Shown piece after piece: positions 53,501 through 62,220 of a stretch of 64,000 nucleotides of DNA. Origin of the DNA: an uncultured Bacteroides sp. (GTDB lineage Bacteria > Bacteroidota > Bacteroidia > Bacteroidales > Bacteroidaceae); assembly GCF_963678425.1 (NCBI RefSeq), contig NZ_OY782855.1, positions 2,356,001 to 2,420,000 on the forward strand. The letters run 5' to 3'. The notes beneath the pieces were generated by a model. That model was not told the origin of the DNA and did no database searches. It saw only the letters and a list, made by a program, of their open reading frames with translations. Numbering within the stretch: the first letter of the stretch is position 1; the number at the start of each line of letters is the position of its first letter. A program made the translations under genes and the position numbers.

Positions 53501-53809
53501 TATGAAAATGGTATTGTTCTGTCAACTTTTGTTGAAGATGCATCATACCTACGTATGAATACATTAACTTTAGGGTATACGCTTCCTAAACAACTTATAA
53601 AGAAACTTAGTATCCAGCGTTTGCGTTTCTATGCAACAGCAGGTAACTTATTTACTATTACAGGTTATTCTGGTTTAGATCCTGAAGTTAACACCTTCTC
53701 AAACAAATCAACCACTGCAAATGCAGGAAAGTATCCAACACTCGGATTAGACTGGGGTACTTATCCGCGCGCCAGAACATTTACTTTTGGTCTAAACCTG
53801 GAATTCTAA
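50540..53809 (+). CDS. SusC/RagA-type TonB-dependent transporter
   Basis: A 1089-residue outer-membrane channel that imports oligosaccharides or peptides with its SusD partner. It has a signal peptide (FATLFLSMLCLVSFAQG), a carboxypeptidase-D-like regulatory domain (about 29-110; VTGAVTDANGEPMIGVNVSA), the plug with RVRGGGSITQSNDPLFIVDG and the marker SIDVLKDASSTAIYGARGANGVI, then a 22-strand barrel. The barrel end FTFGLNLEF is complete. No extracytoplasmic sigma factor, hybrid sensor or hydrolase is nearby, so the substrate stays open. Confidence 0.95.
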   Translation: MNRKALAKKVFATLFLSMLCLVSFAQGHLVTGAVTDANGEPMIGVNVSAVGTTNGTITDMNGHYSLSVPANSKLQFSFIGYLTKIIAINNQSKIDAKLVEDSKTLDEVVVIGYGTVKKRDLTGSVASINNEALIANPVSNVAQALQGHLPGVSVMSQDGRPGADVSIRVRGGGSITQSNDPLFIVDGFPVGSISDIPADQIESIDVLKDASSTAIYGARGANGVILVTTKGAKSEKLSVSYNSYMQVKNAAKTLDVLGAQDYIYNTWSYATALGSSYSDAVASCFGLGSANGNHYSDYAKISSHDYTNDLLRSVISQSHNLSISGGNDKTRIAFATNYLDDAGIKIKSGYNRFNTSLKVQQQLLPNLRLDFDVRYTESKTDGKEDSATNGKGSLLSNAYSFRPIDTPLGTGVFSGFGNGDSNVDQAYNVLDLVNDVTQISRNQNLRGITSLSWDIIKGLTARTELNLSRGNSESKYYENGLTNGYKYAKLNKGDSWGVRSATTLNYQVQGLGETHNLSFLLGNEVLASKSNSSQMIGAGYSSSFDFNRAFGMINMTNPALGKDQFSNTIGTPSNTLSFFGRANYSFKGRYLFTGTFRADGSSKFAPNNHWAYFPAGAFAWRISDEPFLSDSKNWLDNLKLRLSYGTSGADNIDASLWKETWTTSNVTINGVSTTIYKPAGMLSNPDLKWETTVSRNIGLDFGFWNNRLYGSVDAYWNNTKDLLMQVPIDETTGYSYQIQNIGKTSNKGIEISLGADIIRQKDFTLNVTANYNYNKNNIDELADNVTAQYGTQWASTATQPNYDYLFRVGSQVGLIRGFKCDGYYTTNDFNYDSSTGTYTLKSGVADLSSKITGNYPSPFKKPTGQNAFPGAVKLRDTNDDKIVDDKDVTDLGEVTPKHTGGFNLNMNYKHFDLSAGFAWAIGGKIYNANAMVNMYGNKDVSLGANRLDFVKDCYKVYDINTSGNLEAVTDPTALDALNTNAKYGLPYYENGIVLSTFVEDASYLRMNTLTLGYTLPKQLIKKLSIQRLRFYATAGNLFTITGYSGLDPEVNTFSNKSTTANAGKYPTLGLDWGTYPRARTFTFGLNLEF

Positions 53810-53838
53810 TTTGTTGAAAACTAAAAAAACTAAGAAAA

Positions 53839-55953
53839 ATGAAAAAGATAATATATACAGTATTTGGTATTGGTATGCTTTTCTTTACTACATCATGTAG
53901 TGATTTCCTTAATACCAAATCCCCATCAGACGTAGATGTTAATTTTGTATTTTCAGATCCATCTACTGCACGAGCAGCATTAAAAAGCGCTTATGAATCC
54001 TGGAGAGGTAAAGCTTATGTTCACTCAAATGGATTATATTATGATCTGTGTGCTGTAGGTTCTGATTCTGAACGTCATCCGGAAGCATATTCAGCACAAA
54101 CCCGTCATATCGCAGAGAACTTATATGCCGGAGGAACATCTAGCTTCAGCATTGATTTCAGCGATTCAAGCACAGCATGGACATATCTCTATTCAATTAT
54201 CGCAACGACCAATACGTTGATTAATGCATTTGAAGCTTCTTCTTCTTTCAACACTTATATGAGTGCCGCAGCCCCAAGTGAAATGTCTGAGCTTTACGGT
54301 GAGGCTGTAGCCTTGCGTGCCACTGCTTATTTTGAACTATGCCGTTTCTTTGGAGATGTTCCTCATCAGTTGGTAGCTGGTGTACAGGCCGAAGGACTTA
54401 CTTCCCGCGATGAGATCTATGAATACCATATCAATAAACTTATTAAGGTAGAACCATTGATGTATCGTGTTGGAGAAGACGCCAATGCTGTAGTTACTAA
54501 CATGACTCGTAATTACGTTCAAGGGTTAATAGGCCGTATGTGTCTTTATGCCGGAGGTTATGCAACTCGTCGTACAGATCTAGGCGCTAATTTCTATAAA
54601 AATCTTAAAGGGGAAATACTGACATTTACTCAGATTGGAACCGAAAATAACGGAGCTGTATATAATCGACGCAGTGATTATAAGACATTCTACGAAACAG
54701 CCAAAACATACCTTGCCGCTTGCGTAGCTAACCCTGGGACAGTAAGACTTATTACTAATGATACCCGATCAGCCAGCAAAGCAGGACAATCTTTCGGCAA
54801 TCCCTATCAGTTAGTTTTCCAGCAAATGATGAATGGAGACGCTGAAGTATCTCAGGAATCTGTTTATGAAATTCCGGAAACATACGGACTACAGACTGAA
54901 CGTCCTTATGCTTTTGGTCGTCCATCAAATGGTGGAGGTAAAAATGCATATCCTTGCAAAGACTATGGTCAGTCTCGTTTCCACCCAACTTATTATTACG
55001 GAGATTTTGATCCTAACGACATGCGTCGCGATGTTACAGCTACAGTTACAGCCAGTTCAGGAAGCGGTGCCGAGGTTATGATTGATTTCAAGCCAGGTTC
55101 CAAATCTTCAGGAGGTATTGTTAATAACAAATGGGATGAAAACCGTATGGCTTCTCCATACACTGCATTATCTCGTTGTTCTGGCATCAATACTCCTTAT
55201 ATGCGTTTCTCAGATGTTGTCCTGATGCTTGCCGAAGTTGAAGCAGAACTAGGCGAAGACAGCAAGGCTAAAGAAGAATTGAGAAAAGTTCATGAGCGTG
55301 CATTTAAAACTCCTGCACTGGCTAATCTTGACGGATTTATCACCAACTGTGGCGGTATAAAGGAGGCTATTGCACAAGAACGTAAGTTAGAGTTTGGTGG
55401 TGAAGGTCTTCGTCGTTATGACCTTATCCGTACCGGTAAATTGCCTGAAGCTATTGCTAAGCTGAAAAGTGATCTGAATGCAATGATTGATGGTTTGCAG
55501 ACCAAGGGCTATTACACATTTAAAAACGGTAACACCATTTCGAGTTATATTTGGGTTAAATCCGTTGATGCTAAAAGCTCTAACGGTTATCGACTGACCA
55601 CTCAATGTCCTGACGAGAACAACCCTGTTTTATTCCCGGGATGGAGAGGACAGAATGATTCGTGGGAAACTTTTGGTTGCGTATACAAAGCCACAACTAC
55701 AAATGTAGCAATCAAAGGTCTGTTTAAGTATATTGATCCCAATGGGACAGAAGCTGCAGCTTTAGTTGCTGATGGTTACAAAAAAACAGATTGGGGTAAA
55801 ACTATTCTTGACAATAAGGCAGAGTATTCAACAACTGTATTTTGTGGTTATACAGATGGTACCGCTCCTATCTACCTTGTACCAATGAATTCAAACACCA
55901 TATCAAGTTCAAATGGTAAGATCACTAACGGTTACGGGTTCGCACAGAAATAA
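53839..55953 (+). CDS. SusD/RagB-type nutrient-binding lipoprotein
   Basis: A 704-residue surface lipoprotein forming the lid of the SusC channel. It has a lipobox (MLFFTTSCSDFL, Cys about residue 20), a TPR-like helical core, the segment GEAVALRATAYFELCRFFGDVP typical of SusD, and the C-terminal RKLEFGGEGLRRYDLIRTGKLP. It is longer than many SusD proteins (roughly 500-650 residues), with an extended C-terminal part (about 560-704). It follows SusC by 29 bp and ends at a strong terminator. Confidence 0.93.
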   Translation: MKKIIYTVFGIGMLFFTTSCSDFLNTKSPSDVDVNFVFSDPSTARAALKSAYESWRGKAYVHSNGLYYDLCAVGSDSERHPEAYSAQTRHIAENLYAGGTSSFSIDFSDSSTAWTYLYSIIATTNTLINAFEASSSFNTYMSAAAPSEMSELYGEAVALRATAYFELCRFFGDVPHQLVAGVQAEGLTSRDEIYEYHINKLIKVEPLMYRVGEDANAVVTNMTRNYVQGLIGRMCLYAGGYATRRTDLGANFYKNLKGEILTFTQIGTENNGAVYNRRSDYKTFYETAKTYLAACVANPGTVRLITNDTRSASKAGQSFGNPYQLVFQQMMNGDAEVSQESVYEIPETYGLQTERPYAFGRPSNGGGKNAYPCKDYGQSRFHPTYYYGDFDPNDMRRDVTATVTASSGSGAEVMIDFKPGSKSSGGIVNNKWDENRMASPYTALSRCSGINTPYMRFSDVVLMLAEVEAELGEDSKAKEELRKVHERAFKTPALANLDGFITNCGGIKEAIAQERKLEFGGEGLRRYDLIRTGKLPEAIAKLKSDLNAMIDGLQTKGYYTFKNGNTISSYIWVKSVDAKSSNGYRLTTQCPDENNPVLFPGWRGQNDSWETFGCVYKATTTNVAIKGLFKYIDPNGTEAAALVADGYKKTDWGKTILDNKAEYSTTVFCGYTDGTAPIYLVPMNSNTISSSNGKITNGYGFAQK

Positions 55954-56004
55954 TAAAAAATAGACTGTGAATCAGTTTCTATAATTAAGCATTATATCCT
56001 TTAC

Positions 56005-56041
56005 AATAGGCTGCAGGCATGAGCTTGCAGCCTATTTTTTT
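56005..56041 (+). terminator. Terminator of the SusC/SusD operon
   Basis: AATAGGCTGCA (56005-56015) pairs perfectly with TGCAGCCTATT (56026-56036), followed by seven T. The remaining 200 bp to the next gene are AT-rich and without a recognised signal. Confidence 0.92.
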
Positions 56042-56244
56042 AGCAATCAAACAAATTTGTGTAACTATGATGATGTTAAGGTTAATGACTAATGTTATAA
56101 TTGAACTTCTATAAAACTGATACAAATTTAATTACAATGTTTAATTGCTTTTTTGTGCTTAAAAACAATCAAATAGCTAAAAATTAAGAGAACAAAAAGA
56201 TGGCTTGACCGTTTATATTATATAGTCATAATAGTTCAAAGAAT

Positions 56245-57165
56245 ATGAGTGAAGCAGTTAACTTAAACACACTGATATGCTATCCCGAAGCCGGGATATG
56301 CGAGGTCCCTGAGATTAAAACGAATGTGAGCGATAAAAAGGTTTCTCAGGGAAATAAACCTGTGCACATTCTCTACTATACAGATCCTATATGTTCTGCT
56401 TGTTGGGGCATTGAACCACAGCTAAGAAAACTAAATCTGGAATACGGGGAGTATTACGAGATTGAATATAAAATGGGAGGCCTGCTTCCTAGTTGGGATT
56501 GTGAACATGAAAGTAAAATAGGAAATCCGGCGGATCTTGCTCATCATTGGGAAGAGGTAGGCGACTATTATGGAATGCCTATTGACGGTGATGTATGGCT
56601 GGAAGATCCCTTATCCTCTTCATACCCACCTTCAATCGCTTTCAAGGCTGCACAGCTGCAAGACGATGCAAAATCACTGCTTTTTTTCCGAAGGATGAAA
56701 GAGATGCTTTTCTTAGAGAAAATAAATATTGCAAAATGGAAATGGATTGAAAAAGCAGCGCAGGAAACCGGGCTGGATACAGAGCTACTGAAAAATGATG
56801 TTGAGGGCGATGCCCAACGGCTATTCCAGGAAGACCTGGACATTAGCAAGCATATGGGAGTAAGAGGATTTCCGACATTGTTTTTTTCTAATGCAGAAGG
56901 AAATCAAATGATACTATACGGAGTAAGACCTTACAAGGATTTTGAACAAGTCTTGCAAAAAGTGTGTCCACAGGCCGTAAAACAGCCCATTACCGAAACT
57001 CACGAGGGGCTCTTTAATCACTACACGACCCTGACCACCCGTGAATTTGCGGTAATAACAGATAGAAATGACAATGAGGCACTGGAAATTCTCAACAGCC
57101 TGTTCAAACTTAAATATATAGATAAATACTTATCAAAGAAAGGAACTTTATGGATTAAGAAATAA
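56245..57165 (+). CDS. DsbA-like thioredoxin-fold protein, SpxH/YjbH type
   Basis: A 306-residue cytosolic protein without signal peptide. The redox-type motif C50-S-A-C53 lies in ILYYTDPICSACWGIEPQ, followed by a helical insert as in DsbA/FrnE. KHMGVRGFPTLFFSNAEG gives the cis-Pro loop (FP). The layout matches the ClpXP adaptor SpxH (YjbH) family and FrnE-like oxidoreductases. Spx itself is not a Bacteroidales protein, so a thiol-redox or stress role is more likely than Spx degradation. Confidence 0.75.
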   Translation: MSEAVNLNTLICYPEAGICEVPEIKTNVSDKKVSQGNKPVHILYYTDPICSACWGIEPQLRKLNLEYGEYYEIEYKMGGLLPSWDCEHESKIGNPADLAHHWEEVGDYYGMPIDGDVWLEDPLSSSYPPSIAFKAAQLQDDAKSLLFFRRMKEMLFLEKINIAKWKWIEKAAQETGLDTELLKNDVEGDAQRLFQEDLDISKHMGVRGFPTLFFSNAEGNQMILYGVRPYKDFEQVLQKVCPQAVKQPITETHEGLFNHYTTLTTREFAVITDRNDNEALEILNSLFKLKYIDKYLSKKGTLWIKK

Positions 57166-57440
57166 AGCTTCCAATATATAAAGCAGGAGAAACATAGGAT
57201 CTGCACATTATATGACTAATCTGTAATAATTGCATAAAAATCTAAAAATCAATCAGATACTATAAGTCTGTTTCATAAAACAGTTGTTATCAAGAGCTGT
57301 GGTTACATGGTTATATTAGATTCTTAAGATTAAATCTTTGATATGCCTTTAACGATGAAATAACGAGAAAAGTTATTTTAAGATATAAACTCTGAAAAGC
57401 TTTTTTGAGGATTATTCCATCAGAATAAAAGATCTATTCT

Positions 57441-57448
57441 TACCTTTG
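57441..57448 (+). promoter_or_regulatory. -7 box of the pentapeptide-repeat gene
   Basis: TACCTTTG. It ends 7 bp before the first in-frame ATG (57456), which would therefore be near the transcript start; the ATG at 57477 fits better. The 270 bp before it hold no recognised gene or signal. Confidence 0.5.
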
Positions 57449-57476
57449 TACACTCATGTATCCACATAACGACAAA

Positions 57477-58049
57477 ATGACTGGTCAAATTTTTGTAAAT
57501 AAAATATTTAAAGGGAATAACTTCATGGAAGAGCCGCTAGCCAAAGGAGAATATGCCGAGTGCACTTTCCTGAACTGTCTCTTTGTGAATTCCGATTTAA
57601 CTAACATCACTTTTGCAGATTGCGTGTTCGATAAGTGTGATCTCAGCATGACAAAGATCACAAACGTTGCATTCCGGGATGTCAGCTTTGTCAACTGTAA
57701 ACTAGTAGGCCTGAACTTTGAAGAATGCAATAGTTTTCTCATTTCCTTCTCCTTTGAGGAATGTGTACTTAATCTGGCCTCTTTCTATCAACTGAAACTG
57801 AAAGGCACCCAGTTCAAGAGTTGCAACCTGCAAGAGGTGGATTTTACAGAAGCAGTCCTCACAAGCGCCATTTTCGATAACTGTGACCTGAGCCGAACAA
57901 TCTTTTCAAGAACAAATCTTGAGAAAGCGGACTTCCGTACTTCGTACAACTACTCCATCAATCCGGAAACGAACCGAATCAGAAAAGCCAGGTTTTCAAG
58001 AATGGGAATTGCCGGACTTCTTGATAATTATGGTATCGAGATTGAATAA
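57477..58049 (+). CDS. Pentapeptide-repeat protein
   Basis: A 190-residue protein made of A/C-(D/N)-(L/F)-x-x repeats, such as CTFLNCLFVNSDLTNITFAD and CDLSMTKITNVAFRD, forming a right-handed square beta-helix. The repeat region spans most of the protein, and the C-terminus (NRIRKARFSRMGIAGLLDNY) resembles the end of Qnr/MfpA-type proteins that mimic DNA and bind gyrase. Quinolone protection is possible but not shown. The start at 57477 is chosen from promoter position; 57456 is the alternative. Confidence 0.85.
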   Translation: MTGQIFVNKIFKGNNFMEEPLAKGEYAECTFLNCLFVNSDLTNITFADCVFDKCDLSMTKITNVAFRDVSFVNCKLVGLNFEECNSFLISFSFEECVLNLASFYQLKLKGTQFKSCNLQEVDFTEAVLTSAIFDNCDLSRTIFSRTNLEKADFRTSYNYSINPETNRIRKARFSRMGIAGLLDNYGIEIE

Positions 58050-58171
58050 CATGATTCCATTTCCCTGAAAATAGCTGAACCTTTTCTTTTTTAACCAGGC
58101 ATTCAAAATTTAAATATTGCTTTGACACTTTAAAAAGGCACAAGATTGTTCAAAAACTATGTTTTTTTTGC

Positions 58172-58179
58172 TATTTTTG
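58172..58179 (+). promoter_or_regulatory. -7 box of the metF operon
   Basis: TATTTTTG about 50 bp before the metF ATG. No riboswitch-like structure was recognised in the leader. Confidence 0.4.
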
Positions 58180-58229
58180 CAACAATATGCATATCCGGCA
58201 ACTGATTTGCCGTTATACAAATAAGACCT

Positions 58230-59183
58230 ATGAAAGTTATAGATTTAATAAAGAGTAATGACAAGACAGCTTTTTCATTTGAAATATTACCTCCATTAAA
58301 AGGGACCGGCATTGAAAAACTGTACAATGCTATAGATACGTTAAAAGAATTTGATCCGAAATACATCAATATCACTACCCATCGCAGCGAGTATGTATAT
58401 AAAGATCTGGGGAATGGATTGTATCAACGTAATAATGTACGTCGTCGTCCGGGAACCGTAGCTGTAGCTGCAGCCATAAAGAATAAATACAACATAGCAG
58501 TTGTTCCCCATATTTTATGCAGCGGGTTTACCCAGGAAGAGAGCGAATATGTGCTGCTCGATCTACAATTCCTTGGCATTACCGACCTATTGGTCCTTCG
58601 TGGCGACAAGGCTAAACACGAATCATCTTTCAAACCTGAAGGGAATGGCTATTTTCATGCCATTGAACTGCAAGAGCAAATCAATAATTTCAATAAAGGA
58701 ATATTTGTTGATGGTGAGCAGATGAAGGTTACATGGCAGCCTTTCTCTTATGGCGTAGCCTGCTATCCGGAAAAACATGAAGAAGCTCCCAATATTGACA
58801 CAGATATTTACTGGCTGAAAAAAAAGATGGAAGCAGGAGCTGAATATGCTGTAACCCAACTTTTTTACGATAATAAGAAGTTCTTTGAATTTGTGGAAAG
58901 AGCAAGGAAAGCTGGCGTCACCATCCCTATTATTCCGGGGATAAAGCCTTTTTCAAAGTTATCTCAGTTGAGTATGGTTCCCAAGACTTTTAAGGTTGAT
59001 ATTCCAGAGGATTTAGCCATACAAGCTATGAAATGCAAAGACGATGCAGCGGCCAAACAATTGGGAATAGAATGGTGTGTAGAACAATGCCGGGAATTAA
59101 TGGCCCATGGACTGCCAAGCATTCATTTCTATTCAGTCGGTGCGGTAGACAGTATCAAAGAAGTTGCCAAACAAATATATTGA
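58230..59183 (+). CDS. metF: 5,10-methylenetetrahydrofolate reductase
   Basis: FAD enzyme reducing methylene-THF to methyl-THF for methionine synthesis. The 317-residue TIM-barrel protein shows FSFEILPPLKGTG (catalytic Glu region), the folate/FAD segment VPHILCSGFTQEE, LLVLRGDKAK, YPEKHEEAPNID, and AVTQLFYDNKKFFEF with the terminal GLPSIHFYSVG. Length is normal for the bacterial catalytic domain. It heads a tight cluster with holB, ricT and gldH. Confidence 0.95.
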   Translation: MKVIDLIKSNDKTAFSFEILPPLKGTGIEKLYNAIDTLKEFDPKYINITTHRSEYVYKDLGNGLYQRNNVRRRPGTVAVAAAIKNKYNIAVVPHILCSGFTQEESEYVLLDLQFLGITDLLVLRGDKAKHESSFKPEGNGYFHAIELQEQINNFNKGIFVDGEQMKVTWQPFSYGVACYPEKHEEAPNIDTDIYWLKKKMEAGAEYAVTQLFYDNKKFFEFVERARKAGVTIPIIPGIKPFSKLSQLSMVPKTFKVDIPEDLAIQAMKCKDDAAAKQLGIEWCVEQCRELMAHGLPSIHFYSVGAVDSIKEVAKQIY

Positions 59184-59186
59184 TTT

Positions 59187-60314
59187 ATGTTTTTCAGAGA
59201 GGTTATAGGACAGGAAGAGGTTAAGAAGAAGTTTCTTCTGGAAGTGAAGGAGAATCGTATTCCTCACGCACAGCTGATTTGTGGCCCGGAAGGGGTAGGC
59301 AAACTTCCGCTGGCCATTGCTTATGCCCGATATTTACTCTGCCCTAACCACACGGAAGAAGATGCCTGTGGCGTTTGCCCTTCGTGTGTTAAGATGAACA
59401 AACTAGCTCATCCGGATTTGCATTTTGTTTTCCCCATTGTGAAAAAAAAAGGTTCAAGCAAGGATGTGGTTTGTGATGATTATGTCAAGGAATGGCGAAG
59501 TTTTGTGCTGAACAACTCCTATTTTAACCTGAACCATTGGCTAAGAGATATGGATGCAGAGAATGCCCAAGCTCTTATTTACGCCAAAGAGAGCGATGAG
59601 ATTCTACGGAAACTAAGCCTGAAAAGCAGTGAAGGTGGTTATAAGGTCATGATTATCTGGCTACCGGAAAAGATGAATGAAACTTGCGCCAATAAACTGC
59701 TGAAATTATTGGAAGAGCCGCCAACCAAGACTGTTTTCTTACTGGTGTCTGAGCAGCCGGACTTGATGCTAACCACTATTCTCAGCCGTACACAGCGAGT
59801 AAATGTGCGTCATATCGAGGAGGAAAGCATCACAGAGGTGCTGAAAAAGAACTACGGTTTAGCAGATCAGGATGCCGAGACAACAGCCCATCTGGCCAAT
59901 GGTAATTTTATCCGTGCCATGGAACAGATTCATCTGAATGAGGAAAAGGAACTTTTCTTCAACCTGTTTGTCAATCTGATGCGCCTCTCCTATCAACGAA
60001 AAATCAAGGAGATGAAAGCATGGAGCGAACAGCTGGCAGGAATAGGACGCGAACGGCAAAAGAACTTTCTGGAATATGCCCAACGAATGATCCGCGAGAA
60101 CTTTATTCTCAACTTTCATCGCAAAGAGCTTACTTACCTGAATAGGGAAGAACTGAATTTTTCCGTTCGTTTTGCTCCTTTTGTAAACGAGCGAAATGCT
60201 ATGGGAATAATGGATGAGCTTACACTGGCTCAACAACATATCGAACAAAATGTGAACGCAAAAATGGTCTTCTTTGATTTCTCATTGAAAATGATTGTTT
60301 TGCTGAAACAATAA
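59187..60314 (+). CDS. holB: DNA polymerase III delta' subunit
   Basis: A 375-residue clamp-loader subunit. The AAA+ start FREVIGQEEVKKKFL and RIPHAQLICGPEGVGKLPLA show a P-loop where Thr/Ser after GK is replaced by Leu (GVGKLP), so ATP is probably not hydrolysed, as usual for delta'. A zinc module follows (CPNHTEEDACGVCPSC), then MNETCANKLLKLLEEPPTKTVFLLVSE and the sensor-like TTILSRTQRV. It starts 3 bp after metF and is followed by ricT after 11 bp. Confidence 0.9.
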   Translation: MFFREVIGQEEVKKKFLLEVKENRIPHAQLICGPEGVGKLPLAIAYARYLLCPNHTEEDACGVCPSCVKMNKLAHPDLHFVFPIVKKKGSSKDVVCDDYVKEWRSFVLNNSYFNLNHWLRDMDAENAQALIYAKESDEILRKLSLKSSEGGYKVMIIWLPEKMNETCANKLLKLLEEPPTKTVFLLVSEQPDLMLTTILSRTQRVNVRHIEEESITEVLKKNYGLADQDAETTAHLANGNFIRAMEQIHLNEEKELFFNLFVNLMRLSYQRKIKEMKAWSEQLAGIGRERQKNFLEYAQRMIRENFILNFHRKELTYLNREELNFSVRFAPFVNERNAMGIMDELTLAQQHIEQNVNAKMVFFDFSLKMIVLLKQ

Positions 60315-60325
60315 ATAATATAAAA

Positions 60326-61744
60326 ATGGATTATAAATTACATAACGGAAGCGGGAAATTATGCTGTAAAGGCTGCTCCCGACAAGATAATAAACTGAAC
60401 ACTTACGACTGGCTGGCCGACATTCCGGGAAGTGGTAATGAAAGTGACCTGGTAGAAGTTCAGTTTAAAAATACACGTAAAGGGTATTATCAAAACAGCA
60501 ACGGATTAAAACTGGAAAAAGGAGACATCGTTGCCGTGGAATCAACTCCCGGACACGATATAGGAACAGTAACGCTTACAGGAAGACTGGTTCCTTTACA
60601 AATGTCGAAAACCGGATTTAAACCAAACGCCGAAATCAAACGTGTATATCGCAAAGTAAAAGCGGTAGACATGGAGAAATATGAAGAGGCAAAAGCAAAA
60701 GAGCACGACACAATGATTCGCTCAAGGCAAATTGCAAAAAATCTGGATCTCAATATGAAGATCGGCGATGTGGAATATCAGGGAGACGGTAACAAAGCTA
60801 TTTTTTATTACATTGCAGACGAACGTGTTGACTTCCGCCAGCTAATAAAAGTACTAGCTGAGACATTCCGAGTACGAATTGAGATGAAGCAGATTGGAGC
60901 AAGACAGGAAGCCGGCAGAATTGGTGGAATCGGTCCTTGCGGAAGAGAGCTATGTTGTGCTACATGGATGACAAATTTTGTGTCTGTATCTACCAGTGCG
61001 GCAAGGTTACAGGATATCTCACTGAATCCTCAGAAGCTGGCCGGACAATGTGCCAAATTAAAATGCTGCATGAATTATGAAGTAGACACTTATGTGGAAG
61101 CACAAAAGCGTTTACCTTCAAGAGAGATAGAGCTGGAGACAAAAGATGGTGCGTTTTATTTCTTTAAAGCTGATATATTAAGTAATCAGATATCATATTC
61201 AACTGATAAGAATTTCGCAGCCAACCTAGTCACTATCTCGGGAAAAAGAGCCTTTGAGGTGATTAATCTCAATCGTAAAGGCATCAAGCCTGACAGTTTG
61301 CACGAATCAGAGAAGAAACCAGAACCGCAAAAACCGACAGACCTACTAGAGCAGGAAAGTCTTACTCGTTTTGATAAACGAAAAGGAGGGAATGAAAGCC
61401 GGAATGCCAGAAGAAATGAAGGTGGAAACAGGAACAGAAATGAGAACAGAAACAGACCTGACAAAGCCGTCCGAGATGAGAATGAAAACAAGAGCAATAG
61501 CGAAACGGTAAACAGAAATGAAGGCGAAAACAGACCTGAAAACAGAAACAGACAAATAAGCAGAAACAGACCTGAAAACGTCTCCAGGAAAGAGAATACA
61601 AACAATAGCAACAAAGAGAACGTAAACAAGAACGAAAGCGAGAACAAGAATGAGAGTGGAAACACAAATAGAAACAGACGTAGAAAAAGACCCAGCAATA
61701 GACCTCAGCAACGCGATGACAAGCCACAATCAGAAAAAGAATAA
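60326..61744 (+). CDS. ricT: PSP1 domain protein, RicT/YaaT homologue
   Basis: A 472-residue protein. The PSP1 domain (about 40-290) contains the cysteine cluster IGPCGRELCCATW and KLAGQCAKLKCCMNYE, which in RicT forms Fe-S sites of the RicAFT complex that supports RNA maturation. The C-terminal 130 residues are an extreme low-complexity tail of Asn, Arg, Glu and Lys (repeats like ENRNR, NRPEN), probably disordered and possibly RNA-binding. RicA and RicF partners are not in the window. Its end overlaps gldH by 29 bp. Confidence 0.9.
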   Translation: MDYKLHNGSGKLCCKGCSRQDNKLNTYDWLADIPGSGNESDLVEVQFKNTRKGYYQNSNGLKLEKGDIVAVESTPGHDIGTVTLTGRLVPLQMSKTGFKPNAEIKRVYRKVKAVDMEKYEEAKAKEHDTMIRSRQIAKNLDLNMKIGDVEYQGDGNKAIFYYIADERVDFRQLIKVLAETFRVRIEMKQIGARQEAGRIGGIGPCGRELCCATWMTNFVSVSTSAARLQDISLNPQKLAGQCAKLKCCMNYEVDTYVEAQKRLPSREIELETKDGAFYFFKADILSNQISYSTDKNFAANLVTISGKRAFEVINLNRKGIKPDSLHESEKKPEPQKPTDLLEQESLTRFDKRKGGNESRNARRNEGGNRNRNENRNRPDKAVRDENENKSNSETVNRNEGENRPENRNRQISRNRPENVSRKENTNNSNKENVNKNESENKNESGNTNRNRRRKRPSNRPQQRDDKPQSEKE

Positions 61745-62201
61745 ATCTAGATTGCTGCCATTGCTCTTTATCATTGCATTGACAGCATGCGATTCAAATA
61801 CAATGTATCATTCTTTCCTTCATCTGTCTAAAGAGGGATGGGGAAAGAGCGATACGCTCACTTTTAAGGCACCCATAACAGACTCTCTTGCCACATATCG
61901 TATTTTTGTAGAAGTGCGTAACCGGGAAGACTACCCGTATAATAACCTCTATCTGTTTATTTCACACAACACACAGGACAGTACTGTTTTTGTGACCGAC
62001 ACCATTAAGTATACACTTGCAGACAAGTCAGGAAAATGGTTGGGAACAGGATTGGGAAGTCTTTATCAATCTTCCTCCTCCTATACTTTTATTGCTCCCA
62101 GACGTTCAGGGAATCTGACATTCAGGATTTCTCACGGAATGCGTGATAACATACTGAAAGGGGTTAACGATATAGGTATACAGATAAAACAGGTAAAGTA
62201 A
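61716..62201 (+). CDS. gldH: GldH lipoprotein
   Basis: A 161-residue lipoprotein from the Met of MTSHNQKKN; an upstream in-frame Met at 61650 would place 22 residues in front of the signal peptide. The lipobox is IIALTACDSN. The mature part (HSFLHLSKEGWGKSDTLTFK, NNLYLFISHNT, ISHGMRDNILKGVNDIGI) matches GldH. In gliding bacteria it supports motility and secretion; Bacteroides does not glide, so the role here is probably in the envelope. The gene starts within the ricT tail. Confidence 0.87.
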   Translation: MTSHNQKKNKSRLLPLLFIIALTACDSNTMYHSFLHLSKEGWGKSDTLTFKAPITDSLATYRIFVEVRNREDYPYNNLYLFISHNTQDSTVFVTDTIKYTLADKSGKWLGTGLGSLYQSSSSYTFIAPRRSGNLTFRISHGMRDNILKGVNDIGIQIKQVK

Positions 62202-62220
62202 AGTATTCCGGACGTCTTAT

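Noticed and set aside
61186..61729. Long antisense frames opposite the ricT tail
   Set aside because: Repetitive AAC/AGA/GAA codons on the plus strand automatically open frames rich in Phe, Leu and Ser on the other strand.
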